From: Symsagittifera roscoffensis
Taxonomy: Eukaryota; Xenacoelomorpha; Acoela; Convolutidae
Assembly (NCBI RefSeq): GCF_963678635.1
Contig: NC_087062.1
Span: 79,795,200-79,859,199 of the forward strand
Length of the DNA stretch: 64,000 nt
Direction of reading: 5' to 3'
The notes under the pieces are model-generated. The model saw nothing but the letters and a program-made list of their open reading frames with translations. It searched no databases and was not told the origin of the DNA. Shown piece after piece: positions 1 to 12,048 of this stretch (within the stretch, counting starts at the first letter, position 1; every line of letters starts with the position of its first letter). Both the position numbers and the translations under genes were made by a program.

Positions 1-689
1 AAAAAGGTTGAATTAGTTTCAGATGATTTATTGCATATCAAAACATGGTAGTGAACAAATTCCAAATCTTACAAAAGCCGTTGCGCTTTTGGCAGGTGTT
101 TTAAATTAGTATGGTAAAGGTCACCACTAAGTATAGCTCAGAGGTTAAACGGTCAACATTAAATAACACATTTTACACTTAGATTGTCCCTGTTAACAGC
201 GTATGACTTTTTTCTCCGACTTTCTTCTATCTGATTGAACAAATTTCAAAAAAAAAATATCCAACATTCTTTCAGATGAATTGTTTTTTTTTGTCGTTTA
301 ACTGCTGCAGTTTTTTAAAGTTGTTCGACAAATATCAAAAGAAGATATTGTTGTACGTATACCAATAAGATAGAAAGCAGTAAAAGAGCTAAATAATGTC
401 ATCCTGACTCGACAATTAAATTATGTGTTTTTTTTGTTCATTCACTTATTCTTGTTGTAATGTCTTTGGCAAAAAAGACGTAATTGTTTTGAGTAAAAAA
501 CTCAGGCTAACCAGTTGCTATGCAAAAAGTTTTATGATTCTAGCAAATGCGACCACAATGATTGAAGTAAGAAACTAAAAAAGAATTTTAAAAAACTAAG
601 TTTTTAAGTTTTTTTAGCAATTTTGTTTTTTGAAAGTTTTTTTTTCCAGTAAAAAAAATCGAATTTAGGATAATGAGACGATACACAAT

Positions 690-962
690 AGCTAAGCTGA
701 TATGTAACTTGAAAATGTTGTGACCAAAATCATTAGCCGGTTGGGATCAGTTCCAAGCTTTTCACAGTCACAACAAATTAGTTCCAAATTGATTTGAGGC
801 AAGCCAATCGGTCGTATTAGTTCCTAAGACAAATCAAACATTAATATTTGACATTATCAACTCAAAATTCCTATTTTCTAATATTCTTACTAAAAACTAT
901 TCGGGACCAGTTAAAGGGCAATTGGAACCTTCAGCGTTTTTCCTTGATATACGAGCAGTCTT
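690..962. repeat. Fragment of the AGACTGCTCG-TIR MITE family
   Basis: The stretch ends in TATACGAGCAGTC and resembles 28255-28441 along its length (shared pieces such as AAAACTATTCG and GTCGTATTA). The same terminus in inverted orientation opens the elements at 10378 and 27660. I see only the right-hand half here; no left terminus was found, so it is probably truncated. Confidence 0.55.
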
Positions 963-1284
963 GTTTGTTAACTGTTGATTCTGCGCCGATTAAAAAATAA
1001 CGGCCGTTCATCTATCTTGAAGCTAGTTGTTCGAATTGCCTTGTTTAAATTCATTTGTTGATCCCCAACTTTTGAAGAAAGTGACGAAATGTTTCTGATC
1101 GGTGTAGCTTTTTCAGACAAAGTTCGGCGATTAATGTAAATAGCCATTTTTGACGAAAGTTTTTGTTATACTATCTGAAAGTTATCGATGTGCTTCGCTC
1201 AATTTAAAATTGATAAATTATTTCGCTTATTTCGTTTTTCGTAAAAGTAAGGGCAATGAAAATTGTCATTTTGGACATTTTGGG

Positions 1285-1622
1285 ATAACTAAGGCGCAAC
1301 ATTCCCCCCTTAGTACTATTTTGAGATATCCATTTTTGGCGACGGACCCTAAAAAGTTTCTATAGGTGCTTTCGGCGCCAATTTATACTAACTTTGAGAG
1401 GGGAGTGCGGGCCGAAAAACGCGATTTTTCGGTCAAAAGTTTTTAAAAAATGCCTAAAAAAATCTTTTTTGGCCTGTTTTTCAAAATTTTGTCTGCGACG
1501 CACAACATTTGGCCAAAACAAAGTCTTTTTAGTGCTTTGGGAGCGCTTAAAAAATCAATTTGGTCGAAATTTTTTTTGAAAATCCGCCCCCACCCTTCGA
1601 GAAATTCCTAGATTCGCTCCTG
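1285..1622. repeat. Fragment of the CAGGGGCGGAT-type DNA transposon family
   Basis: This matches the family seen in full at 30671-31040. Shared pieces are the GGCGCCAA block, a stretch of GGGGGAG followed by CGCGCCGAAAAA, the TTTGGGAGCGC block and a terminal CCTAGATTCGCTCCTG that is a decayed form of CTAGATCCGCCCCTG. The left end is degenerate. The family looks hAT-like by its terminus, which is inference. Confidence 0.5.
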
Positions 1623-2849
1623 TTAAAGGGTATTTGAAGCAAAAATTGATTCGCCCTGATGCGAGCTAGTTTGTTGAGTTTTGTGAATTGTCTCTCTCCT
1701 TAAATATTGCGAGTTGTCTGTTTTTTTTCGGGTTGACTTTCGCTGCGAGTTGCCGATGACCTCATAATGTTGCAAGCAGCTGCTTACTGTCGGATGATGT
1801 CAGCCGAAAGCATTTAGTCAAAATTGGATGTGGCATTAAAATGTATCAGCACAAATTCAACGCTTTTACAGATAAGATGCCGATGCCACTGAAATTGTTA
1901 CTGGTGTTCAAAAAAAACGTTTCGAAAACTCTTTGAGTTTGATTTTCTAATATAATTTGAATCATGGAGTATTTTAGCTGTTGTAATGTGAATACTTACG
2001 TGGCCGAAATGGTGAAGGGGATAGAATAAGTTTTCAGTTTTCCGAAGAAGTCGCTGTGCCTGTCAACTTCTGAAACAACGTTTTTCTGTTAACACAAATG
2101 GCTTCACTTAGAATAACGTTAAGAACCTTTAGCCATCTGCATTTACTATGTTTCTAACAAGCCACAAACATTACTCAATGAAAAGCCATAGCATATCGAA
2201 TGTTAGAGTTGTATATTATTTGAATACCCAGACTGTTATGATCAAACGTTTTTTTAATTGTTCCGACTTTGGAATAAAGACTTTGACTTTTGTTCTGACA
2301 TTTTTTTAAAATTTTAGAACTGTTTGCACCGGAATTGGTCAGCTCTAAAAAAGTAAATCCGTCCTCCGGATGGTTTAGTAAAAAAGTTAAATAGTTGAAA
2401 AAAGTTTCGCCTGTAAAGACATTACCATGAAAAAAGTTTCGCCTGTAGTTCCACCGTATCTAGCGTCTGTGATAAATCTAGCGTCATTCAAAAAAGAAAG
2501 TTTCCACAGCTCTTTCAAAACACCAAAGTCCTACCGTTTTGAAAAGATGAGAGTAAAGCAGATGAAAAAAGTTATCGGCGAATTTCTATTGTAAATAGCC
2601 GAGGTAAGGTTTCCCCAAAAAAATTTGTTTCCGTCTATACATTTATTTGAACAGATTTAATTTTTTATGAATAAAATTTGGATTCCAAAAAAAAATACAA
2701 AACCATCCATGCATTAGTCGAATTAAAAAACTCCGATTTAGAAAAAAAACGAAATGAACAGTAGCATGTTCTTGGAAATCGAACAAGCGTTTACAAAAAA
2801 ATCATTTCTACTATAACTTGAATTATGAAACTAGGCGATAATGCAATAA

Positions 2850-3372
2850 CTAGTTGCAGAGCTATTTATGTAATGGGCGACATGGTGTTTTTAACGAAAC
2901 TGGTGTACTCTCATTGAATCAATGTATCACAAGTAAGTCCGGAAGAGTCTCGAAATGGTCCACCACTTTTTTTGAATTATGTAAAAAGTATGCCCAAATG
3001 CGTGAAAGACTCTACGACTTATTTATTTGCGGATGACACTAATGTTGCATGCCTGAAAGATTTCTTGGAAGTTTTCATTAGGGATATTAACAATATATGT
3101 GGCTGACTGAATAGAAATAAGTTATTAATTAACGTTTATTACTCAATTTCGTTATTTTTTCGAAATAACATTAGTGCTTCCATTCTTAATTTGTGTCATA
3201 ATCATCACACAAGAACAATAAAAAATTTTTGCAAATATCTCGGTGTTTTTGTTGATTCAAAAATGTCTTTGTAGACGCATGTTGAAAAGTTTAAAATTAA
3301 ATTAGGAAGACAAGATGGAGTTGTTGCCCAGATGATGAAATTTGTGCCAAACGAAGTGCTGATTTCATACCC
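2850..3372 (+). pseudogene. Decayed LINE reverse transcriptase fragment
   Basis: One frame reads a non-LTR RT core: GPPLFLNYVKSMPKC at about 2962-3004, then YLFADDTNVACL at about 3019-3055 with the catalytic ADD. After a stop and frameshifts the typical downstream block KYLGVFVDSKM (about 3233-3265) and GVVAQMMKFVPNEVLISY (to about 3370) follow. The reading is interrupted by at least two stops and frameshifts, so it cannot make an enzyme. The motif order and spacing fit Jockey/CR1-type LINEs, but the clade is not decided. No 3' tail or target duplication was seen. Confidence 0.75.
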
Positions 3373-4999
3373 TATTTTCTCAAGTTTCTCAACCCAAACT
3401 CCACCCTAATTTTTTTCTGCAAAAAATCAGGATGATATTTTACGGGACAAAAAGCGATAAATGCAGGTGAAAATTTAATTATCACAAAATATTAAACAAT
3501 TCATGAGCTATTTGCGCACTATTTTGTCAAATTTTGTTCAGAGTTCTAGAATAACCTAAAATTGACTGCCTATTTTAACAATTTTTTCAATATAAAGGTT
3601 TCAGATCTTAAAACCAAAAAGTCGAACAACTAATTGTTTTTTGTTTTTTTTTTCTAGAAAAACTCTTGCTTCCAAACAAGATTAAAACATCCATCAATAT
3701 AGCTCAGAGGATGCAAACTGTTGAATTATTTCTAGCAAAACAGTTAAGTATCTAATAAAAATTTCTAATTAAAAAAAGAGGAATTGAAATAAAAATTGTT
3801 CAGAGTTTGAGGGATGTCTTAACACTCGAAAACACTGAACTGAACTCGCTATTTATGTTTGCCAATTGATATATGTTTGAGAAATATATTTGCGACCTGA
3901 TATACTTATGATTATTTCTGGTGTGGGGTGGGGTTGTTCGAACTGCATTCTTGCAGAGATCAGGCAATGTCTGCAGACAACATAATTTTTACTATTCAAG
4001 TGTGAGAATGGGAATACAGAGTTGGGTGGCTTCATTTTGCATCAATAGAGTATAGTAATTTTTGAAGAATTTTGAAAAATTGTCTAAAAAGGGGGCGTTA
4101 TCCCGCCCAAATTTTCCGCAAGTTTAGGGGTCATTTTTTTTCTAGTGGATGAGTTATCAAAAATGTATATGAAATTTTTTGTTTTAGTTTTTATTCAGTT
4201 TTTTCCTGTAAAAAGTTTTAAAATCGATGCTTAAATTTTGAGTAAATTTTTTGTCACCAGGGTACGCTCCAAATGGGTTTTTATCCAACCATACGCGCAT
4301 CCACAATCAACTTTCCTCAGTGCATTTTACGATTTGTCAATTCAAACAAAACTTTCAATTTGCTAAAATTTGTACTCAACAAAATGTTTGTTCTTTCTGG
4401 AATCAATTTTTTTCTGTTCACGTTGAGTGAAAAAACTTCTTCTTCTTCTTCTTCATCTTCTTTTGAAAAAAAAATTACAATTTTTTTGTGAGATGTTTTT
4501 TTTTCTCCAGATAGATTTCAATTTTTAACCGAATATTTGTGACCAAATTTTTATGCAGCCTGAAAGATATTGATTCCCTAAGCTGAAATTGAATAGATAT
4601 TTTCCTCTGATCATTGTTAATAAAGTTATGGGGGTTTAATTATGGGACTACACAATATGGGATAGTTAGAGCGAATTTTTCACCAATTTTCTAATAACGC
4701 GTGGTGTGAGCAGCCAACAAATTTGAAATCGTTCCAAATTAAACTGAGGCACGCCATTAAATTCAAAATTTGAGTTGATAGAGGCAAAATGTATAATTTT
4801 ATTCTTGATATTGAAAGTTAAATGATTTTCAAAAAACAGTTTTTTGAATCTTTTTTTTTCTTTTAAAAAAAGTTCTCCTGTATATTGCCAAACACTACCT
4901 AACGTTTCAAGGAGGTCAAAACATTCAAGGTTCTGCCGTTAAATCGAATATTTTGATATAAATTACGGGATCCGCTCAGCGATTCGGTTAAAGATTTCA
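3373..4999. other. Intergenic, no gene seen
   Basis: No coding potential recognised. It is AT-rich, with a short CTT microsatellite at 4437-4462 and general similarity to other intergenic repeats in the window. It lies downstream of the last exon of the minus-strand gene that ends at 5000 and may hold its 3' UTR. Confidence 0.5.
4437..4462. repeat. CTT/AAG microsatellite
   Basis: About eight CTT units with one interruption (CAT). Confidence 0.85.
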
Positions 5000-5197
5000 T
5001 CATCTACCAATTTCGGAGAAAGTCCACGATCCTTTTCTTTCCAGTCGAGATCCAGTAGTCTGGCCAATTTGTTGAAAGGAGACGTTATGACCCGTTAGCT
5101 TCACTTCGTTTCCTCTATCCACCAGAGTGTGGACTTCATCTTTCCAGGGACCAATGACCTTCTCATGGAAAAGATCATAGTCCAAAGATTTCAGAGC
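5000..5197 (-). CDS. Exon 6 (terminal) of the secreted protein gene
   Basis: Acceptor TTTAAAG|GCTCTG in phase 0, ends in TGA at 5002-5000. Reads ALKSLDYDLFHEKVIG to WTFSEIGR. An open stretch at 5314-5499 between exons 5 and 6 does not keep frame and is left out. Confidence 0.55.
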   Translation of the reverse strand, partial: ALKSLDYDLFHEKVIGPWKDEVHTLVDRGNEVKLTGHNVSFQQIGQTTGSRLERKGSWTFSEIGR

Positions 5198-8100
5198 CTT
5201 TAAATCAAGCAAAAATCAGTAAAACAGTGATACATAGCATCAAATCATAATGTCCCCTATTAAAGTTTTTGGAACCATTTTCGCTGACTGCGCAAAATTT
5301 TTTCAAAATCAGATTACCTGGTCATGTTGAAGTTTTTATCAAAAGTGTTGCGGAATTTTGTCGGCTTTTTGTCCGACGAAGTTGAATATCTGAGCTCTTT
5401 TGAGAAAGGCACGGCTACCTCTCCAGATGTTGAAAGGTTCGTAGTTTTTGCATTATTTGTGGAAACATTGGCCATTAAAATTGGTTGATTTTTTGGCACC
5501 CTTCCATGCCGAAATTTTAAAAAATTGAAGGCTAAGGCTTAGAAAATTAGGCAAGGAATTCAAAACGATACGTTCTTAAACGCAGTTCATTTTTTAAGAA
5601 AACCACTTTTCTCAAAAATGACAGAAAAAAGTTTGTGTTTTTTTGCCATAGAGCTCAAAGGAAAAGAACTTGGAAACAATTAATACAAACGTTTAACTGA
5701 GCTGATTCACTGCTTAAGTCAATCTTGTAGGGAACTCTTTTTACAGCCACGCTCAAATCCTGGTCCGGTTTCTCATCCTCACAATCCGCCTCTAGTTCCT
5801 CCCCATTTTTAAATTCGGCTACGTGCCTGCGTCGATTTCGTGTTCCGATTGTGGACTTGAGGTTGATGGAAAACCAAACAGAGCGGTTGTTGCTGTAAAG
5901 GCCAATTGAAACGTATTCGTATAGTTGCGCTACATTCAACTTGGCTAATTTGTCGTTGTTGACTAAAAAAGTAGGCAGTTTATGAGCGTTCAACTGTTGG
6001 AATAAGGAATCTTATTTTTCGGCATAATTCAGCTTACCCTAGTTGGTCAAGGGAGGTTATCTTGCAAGATCTTGCAAGGTTCTTTTAAAGAGGATGCATC
6101 TCTTTAAAAGATCTTGCAAGATTCTTGCAATATCTTGCTAGACAGGGGCGGATTTAGGGGGGGGGGGCGGATTTAGGGATTCGACCCCCTGCCGACCCAA
6201 AGGATCCCCCCTTTGGTACTTTTTAAGAAATCCAGTTTTGGCCGACCAACCCTAAAATTTTCCTAAAGGCGCCTTTTGCGCCAACATATATTAATTTTGA
6301 GGGGGAGCGCGCGCCGAAAAAACGCGATTTTTTGGACAAAACTTGTTAAAACGTAATTAGTCATCGGATTTACTTGAACACAGCAAACAAAATATTTCAA
6401 GCTAATTGACTCTCTACTTCAAGCTAATTCAACAAAATTTGGAATATAAAAAGAAAAATTAAAATTTAACCTTTGAAATTGCAAAAACTAGATGAAAAAT
6501 TCCAATAAAGTCAAAAATAATGTTGTTGAAAATTTTAATTTGAAATGCATAAATTATAACGGCAATCTGAAACAATTTACATCACGAAAAATGAAAAATC
6601 AAAATATATAATCATTTTCAAAAATTGTTTAACCTGCTTTTTCCGAGCTTTATTTCAGAATTCTTTGTGGCAGTAGTCAAATTGGATCTTAATAGCTTTC
6701 TCTGGCTCTCAGAATAAGGTTTTGCGAAAATTTTATAGTTGATGATCTTGCACGATAACCTCCATCTTGCAAGATTTTGCAAGATAACCCTCATTTGAGG
6801 GAATCTTGCAAAATCTAGCAAGATAACCCTCCTTGATCGACTAGGGTAGTTTCGGCGCCGATTCCGACAGTAAAATTGCGTTTCCGGCAAAGGAAGTGTA
6901 TTTTTCGCCATTTACCAGCTTTCCGCTAGATAATAAATCAAAGCTGTACTCTACTTTTTTATCTTCCTCTACAATATGTAGACGGTCCAAAATACTTTCA
7001 AATTTTAACACTTAAGATAGGGTTTTCATATTGCAACAAATGCAAAAAATTGTATTTCATCAAATTTTTCTCTGCCAAAATTTTCCCTACCTGATATTCA
7101 AGCAGTCGTTTTCATACAAATGATAAATTAAATGAATCATTATTTAACTATATTTTTCACATAAAAACTGAAAAGCTCCCCCCTTTGTGTTGTATTTCCA
7201 AATTGTGTTGTGTTTCCAGAGGGGCGCCTCTGTTTTCGGCACAGTTTTATTTATTTGGCACATTTCGGTTCAGCCAAAATTACGATTCTTGGTTGGAAGC
7301 CTCAAACTTATTATCAAGTTACTTTCCAGAGAAATCAGCATGATTGAAATAAGTGCAATGCCTCTTTTCTTTGCAAAATGCAGAGAGCGTTCTGAACACA
7401 GTCTTAAGAAATAAGATTTTCTGCTTAAAAGGTTGACAAAAATATAACTTGTTTTTAATATCATCGGGCGAAACTATGAGTTTTTTGAAGCCATAAAATT
7501 GTGCGCCTGTGTAGATCTATAGAAACCGCAGTCTAGACTTTAACATGCAAGCTTCCCATGAAGTATTTGAAATCAGCTGAAAAAATTACCCTATACCCAG
7601 TGGCGTGCGCAGAATTTTTTCAGAGGGGAGGGGCGATTTTTCGGGAAAAAAATGAAATAGGTCGACTAATTTGATTTTCCGAGCAAAAAACATGCTCAAA
7701 ATGGCGTTTTGAGCACTTTTTTAAAAGATTGACCAAAAAATTGCGTTTTTTTCGGCGTGTGCTCCTCAATATTAGTTATTTTGGCGCCGAAGTCGCGTTT
7801 CGAAAGTTTTTGAGGCTAGCCTGAGCCAAAAATGGATGTCGTAAAATTATAACAAAAAGAGGGACACTTTGGACCGCCCCCTCCCCCCTCCCCTACTCAG
7901 CTACTGCCTTTGCCCTAACTAATTATGACGTGTTTGGAACAAAAATAAAATGCGAATCAAAAAAGCCTGAATACAAAAATATCCGGACATGATTATCTTG
8001 TTATCCAGAAAAAGAACCGTAGAGGGTTTCTTTGCAATTTGGGGCGGATCTAGGATTTTCTCGAGGGAGGGATGAAGGTTTTCAAAAAAAACAATAGAAA

Positions 8101-11100
8101 CCACAACAGAGACCCTATTTTGACCAAATAAAGACCCTTTTCGGCTGCAGGCATAAATTTCAAGGCAAAAAAAAAACAGAAAAACGTGTTGAAACAGTTC
8201 ATACCTTTAAGAAGAGGTTCACTGGCAGATAATTTGGGTAGTTTTCCGACCGAATCATTGAGAAAACGCGTGATTGTATCAATATTTACACTTGTGTCTT
8301 CGTCGAGGCAGTTTGCCAAGGTTCTCGTGAGGTTTCGCAATACTTGGTTCTGGTACTTCGACTGCAGTAGTTTAGCACCGTAGTCTTCGCCCTGCCCGAA
8401 TTCTTTCTCAAAGTTCCACTGTAACCAGAAGATACATTAGATGTTTATACAAAAAATATGTTTTGTGTACACCATACAAAAATAAACTAATAGTATACCC
8501 TAAATATATCCTGAAAATATTTAAAAAAACACATTTAACGTGCTTTTTTCTTGAAATTACTATAAGAAACTAAAAAAAGTGAAACAATTAAATTGAAACA
8601 GTTAAAAGTAAAATTAAAAGTAAAATTACTGTAAGAAACTAAAAAAGTAAAACCATTAAATTGAAACAATTAACAGTAAAATTGAAACAATTAAAAGTAA
8701 AATTTACAATTAAAAGTAAAAGTAAAAGTAAATTAAAAGTAAAAGTAGTCCCACTGTCAACCATCGCCGAATCTGTATTATCTTTGGAAAGCTAATTTTT
8801 TTTATCGCCAATTGAATTTTGGTGCAACATCAAGTAAAAGTTTTCACAATTTTAAAAAATCAGCACTTCTAACTTTTTGCAGATACCAGTCCTTGCTAGT
8901 CCACGAAACAGGTCCGTCCATCTTCAAAGCATACTCCAAATTGCCCGATGACAACGTAGATCCTTCAGGGGTTAAACTGACCCCGGGTAGGTTAAAGGTT
9001 ATCGCCAGATTCGTCAGTCTGAAGTTCAACCTCGCTCTGCCCCAGTACACTTTGACCCGGAAGGCAGAAGCATACAGCTGGTAGTTCCACTGAAGAGTGA
9101 GAGCGGGAAACGTGGCAGTGATTGAGATCTTTTTACTCGAAGGTTCTTTGCCCACTGTTAAAATTGGATCCCTGAAAAAGTTAGTAAGGAGCAAAGTTTC
9201 GAATAAGTGTATTGTCAAACAGGCAAATCAAGTTATCAATTGTTTAGATTTTTTTGGAAGTAGTGACCATAAATTGCGTTTTTTTGGCGCGCATTTTTCA
9301 AAATAAGCATGAATTGACAGCAAAAACGCCTTCAGAAAATTTTTGGGTCGGTTCGTCAAAAATTCATGTAAAATAGGACCCTTATGGTGGTCAGAATCGG
9401 GGTAGTTAAACTCCTGAGGGGCGAGGGGCTCCTGTTTTTAAGTTTATTTTTCTATAGGGTCCCCGTAATGCTGCTAGCGCTATTGGTTTATTATTCAATT
9501 ATAGTTTTTTGTTTCTGGCTGCTCGTATTAGGGCACATCAAAAAACAACCCAACCGCCTTTTAAAATTTAAGAATTTTTTTTTTTCGGTTTAAAAATTGA
9601 TGAAACTTATGAAAAAAATTCCGCCTAACTCGCTATGTCAAGTGCAAAACAATTGGTTTTGCGTATAATTACGTATTATCACACAGATTGTACGAGGGCG
9701 AACCTTGAAGTTTCCGACTGGCCCCATAACCTACGTGAAGTAGTTTTTGACAAAAAGATAAAGTTTTAAAAAATTTCTTTTGAAAGTTTCGTTTTTTAGT
9801 TAGCCCACTAGGCACAAAGTCAAGAACACAGAGATACTTTTGTTATTACTAACGCGTTATTTGGACTAATTTGCTTGCTTCAATTCAATATGGCATAATT
9901 TTTGAACGTTTGAATTTGCAACTTATTAAGATTAATGATTAGTTCCAGAAAACTGATGGCGGGCGTAATTATTCCAAAGTTGGTCAAAATAGTCCCAAAT
10001 TCAATTCCTCATAACTTCAAAAAATAATTGAAAGGAAATATTTTTTTTCTAAAATTGAAATTTGCTCATTATTATTCCGACTTTTTTGCTCGGGTAGTTT
10101 TTTTCTCCAGACAAACTTCGACTTTTTAATCAGCCATTTTTGACGGAAATTTTTGGTATCATTGTTGTTGTCCTCAACTCATTTTTAAAAAGATATTTTA
10201 CCTGTGATAGTTTTTCGTAAAACTATGGTGGTTTAAAGATAATCTATTAGGTAGTTTGGGATAATTAACGCGCTATATAGTTCGCGCTATTAACGCGTAA
10301 GCCAAGGTTCAATCCCTTTTAACTCCAAATTGGACTGATGCATATTTGAACTATTTAATATGTTGCTATAGAGGAAACAAGACTGCTCGTTTATCAGGGC
10401 AAAGCCCTTAAATTTCTGACTATCCCTTACTTCACATCGAATAGTTTTTGGGAGAAGAAAATAGTGAAGACCAATAAATTTTGGACTATATCAAAGTATG
10501 AAATGTTTTGTCGTACGAAATTAATAAGACCGATCTGATTAGCTAGCCTCAATTCAATTTGTAAAATTTTGTTGTACGGGGTAATTCGCCACGAATAAAT
10601 AATTCGCGTTACGCTATCATTTATATGAATAAATTCTTCAAAGTGCGCATAATTTAGTCCAGAACATGGCCAATTTGGCAACTTTCAAACCCCCAGAACT
10701 TTCTAAAAAATTATTGGAGGTAAAATATCTTTTTTCATTTGAACTCAGGAAGTCAAGTCGATATCTTCAATGGAATAAGAAAATTTTTGTCGAAAACTAT
10801 TATTTCGATCGCCAAAAATTTACTGAATAAAAATACCACACCGAGCATAAATATTCCGTTTTCTTCGAAAGTCGGAACAATAATTTTTATACTTTATATA
10901 GCTTGTGGGGAAAATCTCCATCATTTTGTAGGCGAACACTACTCCATTAATTTTAAGTCGAAGTTTACCCTGATATAAGCAGTCTTGTTGCCTTGACTGA
11001 AAAAAAAATCCTTTCAAAAATGGCTAATTAAAAAATTAAAACTTATCTGTAGAAAAAAAAACCAAGAACAAATGTTCAGTCACTTCTTGAACAAATTGGA

Positions 11101-12048
11101 ATGGAATGGCTATTTTTTAATATCGAAAACCAAGAGCAAAAAGACTGCTCGCTCGTATCAGGGCAAAGTTTTGAATGTTTTGACTGCTTTTTAAAATATC
11201 TGAATTAGTTTTTGGTTTAAAAATGAACCAACTCGAAGTATCTTACAAATTTGTAGAAAATTGTTTCTTCAAATTTTCATAGCTTCATGCGGAAAAGATG
11301 ACAGGTCAAATATATCTTTGATTTTGAGCTCAAGGCTTCATATTTTTTCAGATGATACAAAAATTAGCTGGCTGAAACGTCGAAACTGGTCTGAAGAAAA
11401 AAAAATTTAAACCGTTCGTTTCTTCCATTTTCAGATTAAAAAAAGGAGAAAAAAGAATACTCTTAAGCATGAAAACTTGCCAAGTTTTGTCTTCTTATTC
11501 ATGGTCAGCATGCTGTGACGACTTTAAACGGAATAAACGGGAGAAATTCTGTGATTTTTCTCGAAAATCGGCTGGCAGACTAGACTGCACAGAAAAACTT
11601 TTGTATAGAATTTTTTTTTGTTTTCACTGGAAGAAATTCTTTTCGCCTTTATAATCAATGTTTTACTTGTTTTGATCAATCGATATATGTTGTTCTTAAA
11701 ATATCATAGCTTTTTGGTCATAAGAGAAGGATTTTTTGAATGAAAAAAAAGTTACTCATATAGTTGGAAGCATCGACTTTTGGATGGGTTTTCAACCTGT
11801 TTCACTCACCTGAATGATCCAATCAAGACTGTTCCATCCTTGGTAGAAGTCATGAAGTTGTCGTCGAAATCCAATGAATATCTCCAGCTGTGCATTTTTT
11901 CACTCAGCAACTCAGAAAATTGGCGAAAAACTTGGTCAATAAATTTATCGGACAGTTTAACTTTAATTTTAGCTTCAGGTGACTGTTTTGGCGTTGTTAT
12001 GTTTGGTAAAACCATAAAACAAACAAAGAAAATAAAACATTTTGTCAT
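5000..12048 (-). CDS. Six-exon secreted protein, possibly TULIP/BPI-like
   Basis: Proposed join on the minus strand: 12048-11810, 9171-8874, 8418-8205, 7010-6916, 5993-5691, 5197-5000 (1347 nt, 448 aa plus TGA). All five introns are GT-AG and the phases agree (2,0,1,0,0). The start is the ATG at 12048, which opens a signal peptide (MTKCFIFFVCFMVLP). The mature protein alternates short amphipathic strands (for example SITATFPALTLQWNYQL and NLAITFNLPGV), with a predicted helix FIDQVFRQFSELLSEKM near the N-terminus. This pattern resembles lipid-binding TULIP proteins (BPI/LBP, takeout/JHBP). The gene model rests on splice sites and phase; the family is inference from general pattern only. The exon order and frame are firmer than the function. 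No transmembrane segment is seen after the signal peptide. Confidence 0.6.
5691..5993 (-). CDS. Exon 5 of the secreted protein gene
   Basis: Acceptor TTCCAACAG|TTGAAC, donor AAC|GTTTGT, phase 0. Reads LNAHKLPTFLVNNDK through IDLSSESAQLN, with a basic RNRRRH patch followed by an acidic stretch (EELEADCEDEK) that may be an exposed loop. Confidence 0.6.
6037..6846. mobile_element. 810-bp MITE with TA target duplication, in an intron
   Basis: Inverted termini CCCTAGTTGGTCAAGG (left) and the reverse complement of CCTTGATCGACTAGGG (right) are flanked by TA at 6035-6036 and 6847-6848. Both arms carry repeated ATCTTGCAAGAT-like subterminal motifs. The TA duplication and lack of a transposase suggest a non-autonomous Tc1/mariner-type element, which is inference. 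It sits in the intron between exons 4 and 5, about 70 bp from the exon 4 donor, and is itself interrupted by another repeat at 6143. Confidence 0.75.
6143..6355. repeat. Nested CAGGGGCGGAT-family fragment
   Basis: Starts with CAGGGGCGGATTTAG, repeats GGGGCGGATTTAGG after a G-run, and continues with blocks shared with 30671-31040 (TTCGACCCCCT, GGCCGACCAACCCT). The right terminus is missing. It lies inside the MITE at 6037-6846, so it inserted later. Confidence 0.6.
6916..7010 (-). CDS. Exon 4 of the secreted protein gene (short)
   Basis: A 95-nt exon with acceptor CTTAAG|TG and donor CTG|GTAAAT. It reads FESILDRLHIVEEDKKVEY and keeps frame between exons 3 and 5. The acceptor has a poor pyrimidine tract, so this is the least certain exon. 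Confidence 0.5.
7601..7908. repeat. MITE-like element, CAGTGGCGT termini
   Basis: Left end CAGTGGCGTGCGCAG with GAGGGGAGGGGCG, right end GCCCCCTCCCCCCTCCC and CAGCTACTGCC in inverted sense. The middle shares the GGCGCCGAA and AAAATTGCGTTTTTTTCGGC blocks with the CAGGGGCGGAT family in reverse orientation. No target duplication was identified. It lies in intron 3. Confidence 0.45.
8205..8418 (-). CDS. Exon 3 of the secreted protein gene
   Basis: Acceptor GGTTACAG|TGGAAC, donor AAAG|GTATGA, phase 1. Reads WNFEKEFGQG to SASEPLLK, mostly helical. Confidence 0.6.
8560..8750. repeat. Low-complexity AGTAAAATTAAA repeat
   Basis: Irregular tandem array built from AAATTGAAACAATTAAAAGT and shorter AAAAGT units in intron 2. 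Confidence 0.8.
8874..9171 (-). CDS. Exon 2 of the secreted protein gene
   Basis: Acceptor TTTTTCAG|GGATCC, donor AAA|GTTAGA. Reads DPILTVGKEP through DWYLQK with several alternating-hydrophobic strands. A same-length plus-strand ORF over it is a shadow. Confidence 0.65.
9172..11809. other. Intron 1 of the secreted protein gene
   Basis: About 2.6 kb without coding signal. It carries the MITE at 10378-10987, another copy of its terminus at 11141-11170, and scattered fragments of the GC-rich CAGGGGCGGAT family near 9240-9430. Confidence 0.55.
10378..10987. mobile_element. 610-bp MITE, CAAGACTGCTCG termini
   Basis: Left end CAAGACTGCTCGTTTATCAG; right end CTGATATAAGCAGTCTTG in inverted orientation. 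No transposase ORF is present. Related copies are at 27660-28441, and partial ones at 690-962 and 11141 onward. Confidence 0.7.
11810..12048 (-). CDS. Exon 1 of the secreted protein gene
   Basis: Holds the ATG, a hydrophobic signal sequence and an N-terminal helix. The donor at 11809 is G|GTGAGT, phase 2. An in-frame TTG lies five codons upstream but ATG at 12048 is preferred. Confidence 0.65.

Larger units (their letters stand above)
1..2849. other. Intergenic, transposon relics only
   Basis: No exon or gene model could be supported. The stretch is AT-rich with many A and T homopolymers and holds fragments of two interspersed families that recur later in the window (690-962 and 1285-1622). 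Short ORFs here (60-71 codons) have no recognisable domain and lie partly inside repeats. Confidence 0.6.

Noticed and set aside
5314..5499. Open frame between exons 5 and 6 of the secreted protein gene as a further exon
   Set aside because: Its donor (ACCAG|GTAATC, phase 2) does not fit the phase-0 acceptor at 5197, whereas exon 5 joins exon 6 directly in frame.
8812..9306. Plus-strand ORFs over exon 2 (8812-9084 and 9097-9306)
   Set aside because: Shadows of the minus-strand exon 8874-9171, with no domain and no splice support.
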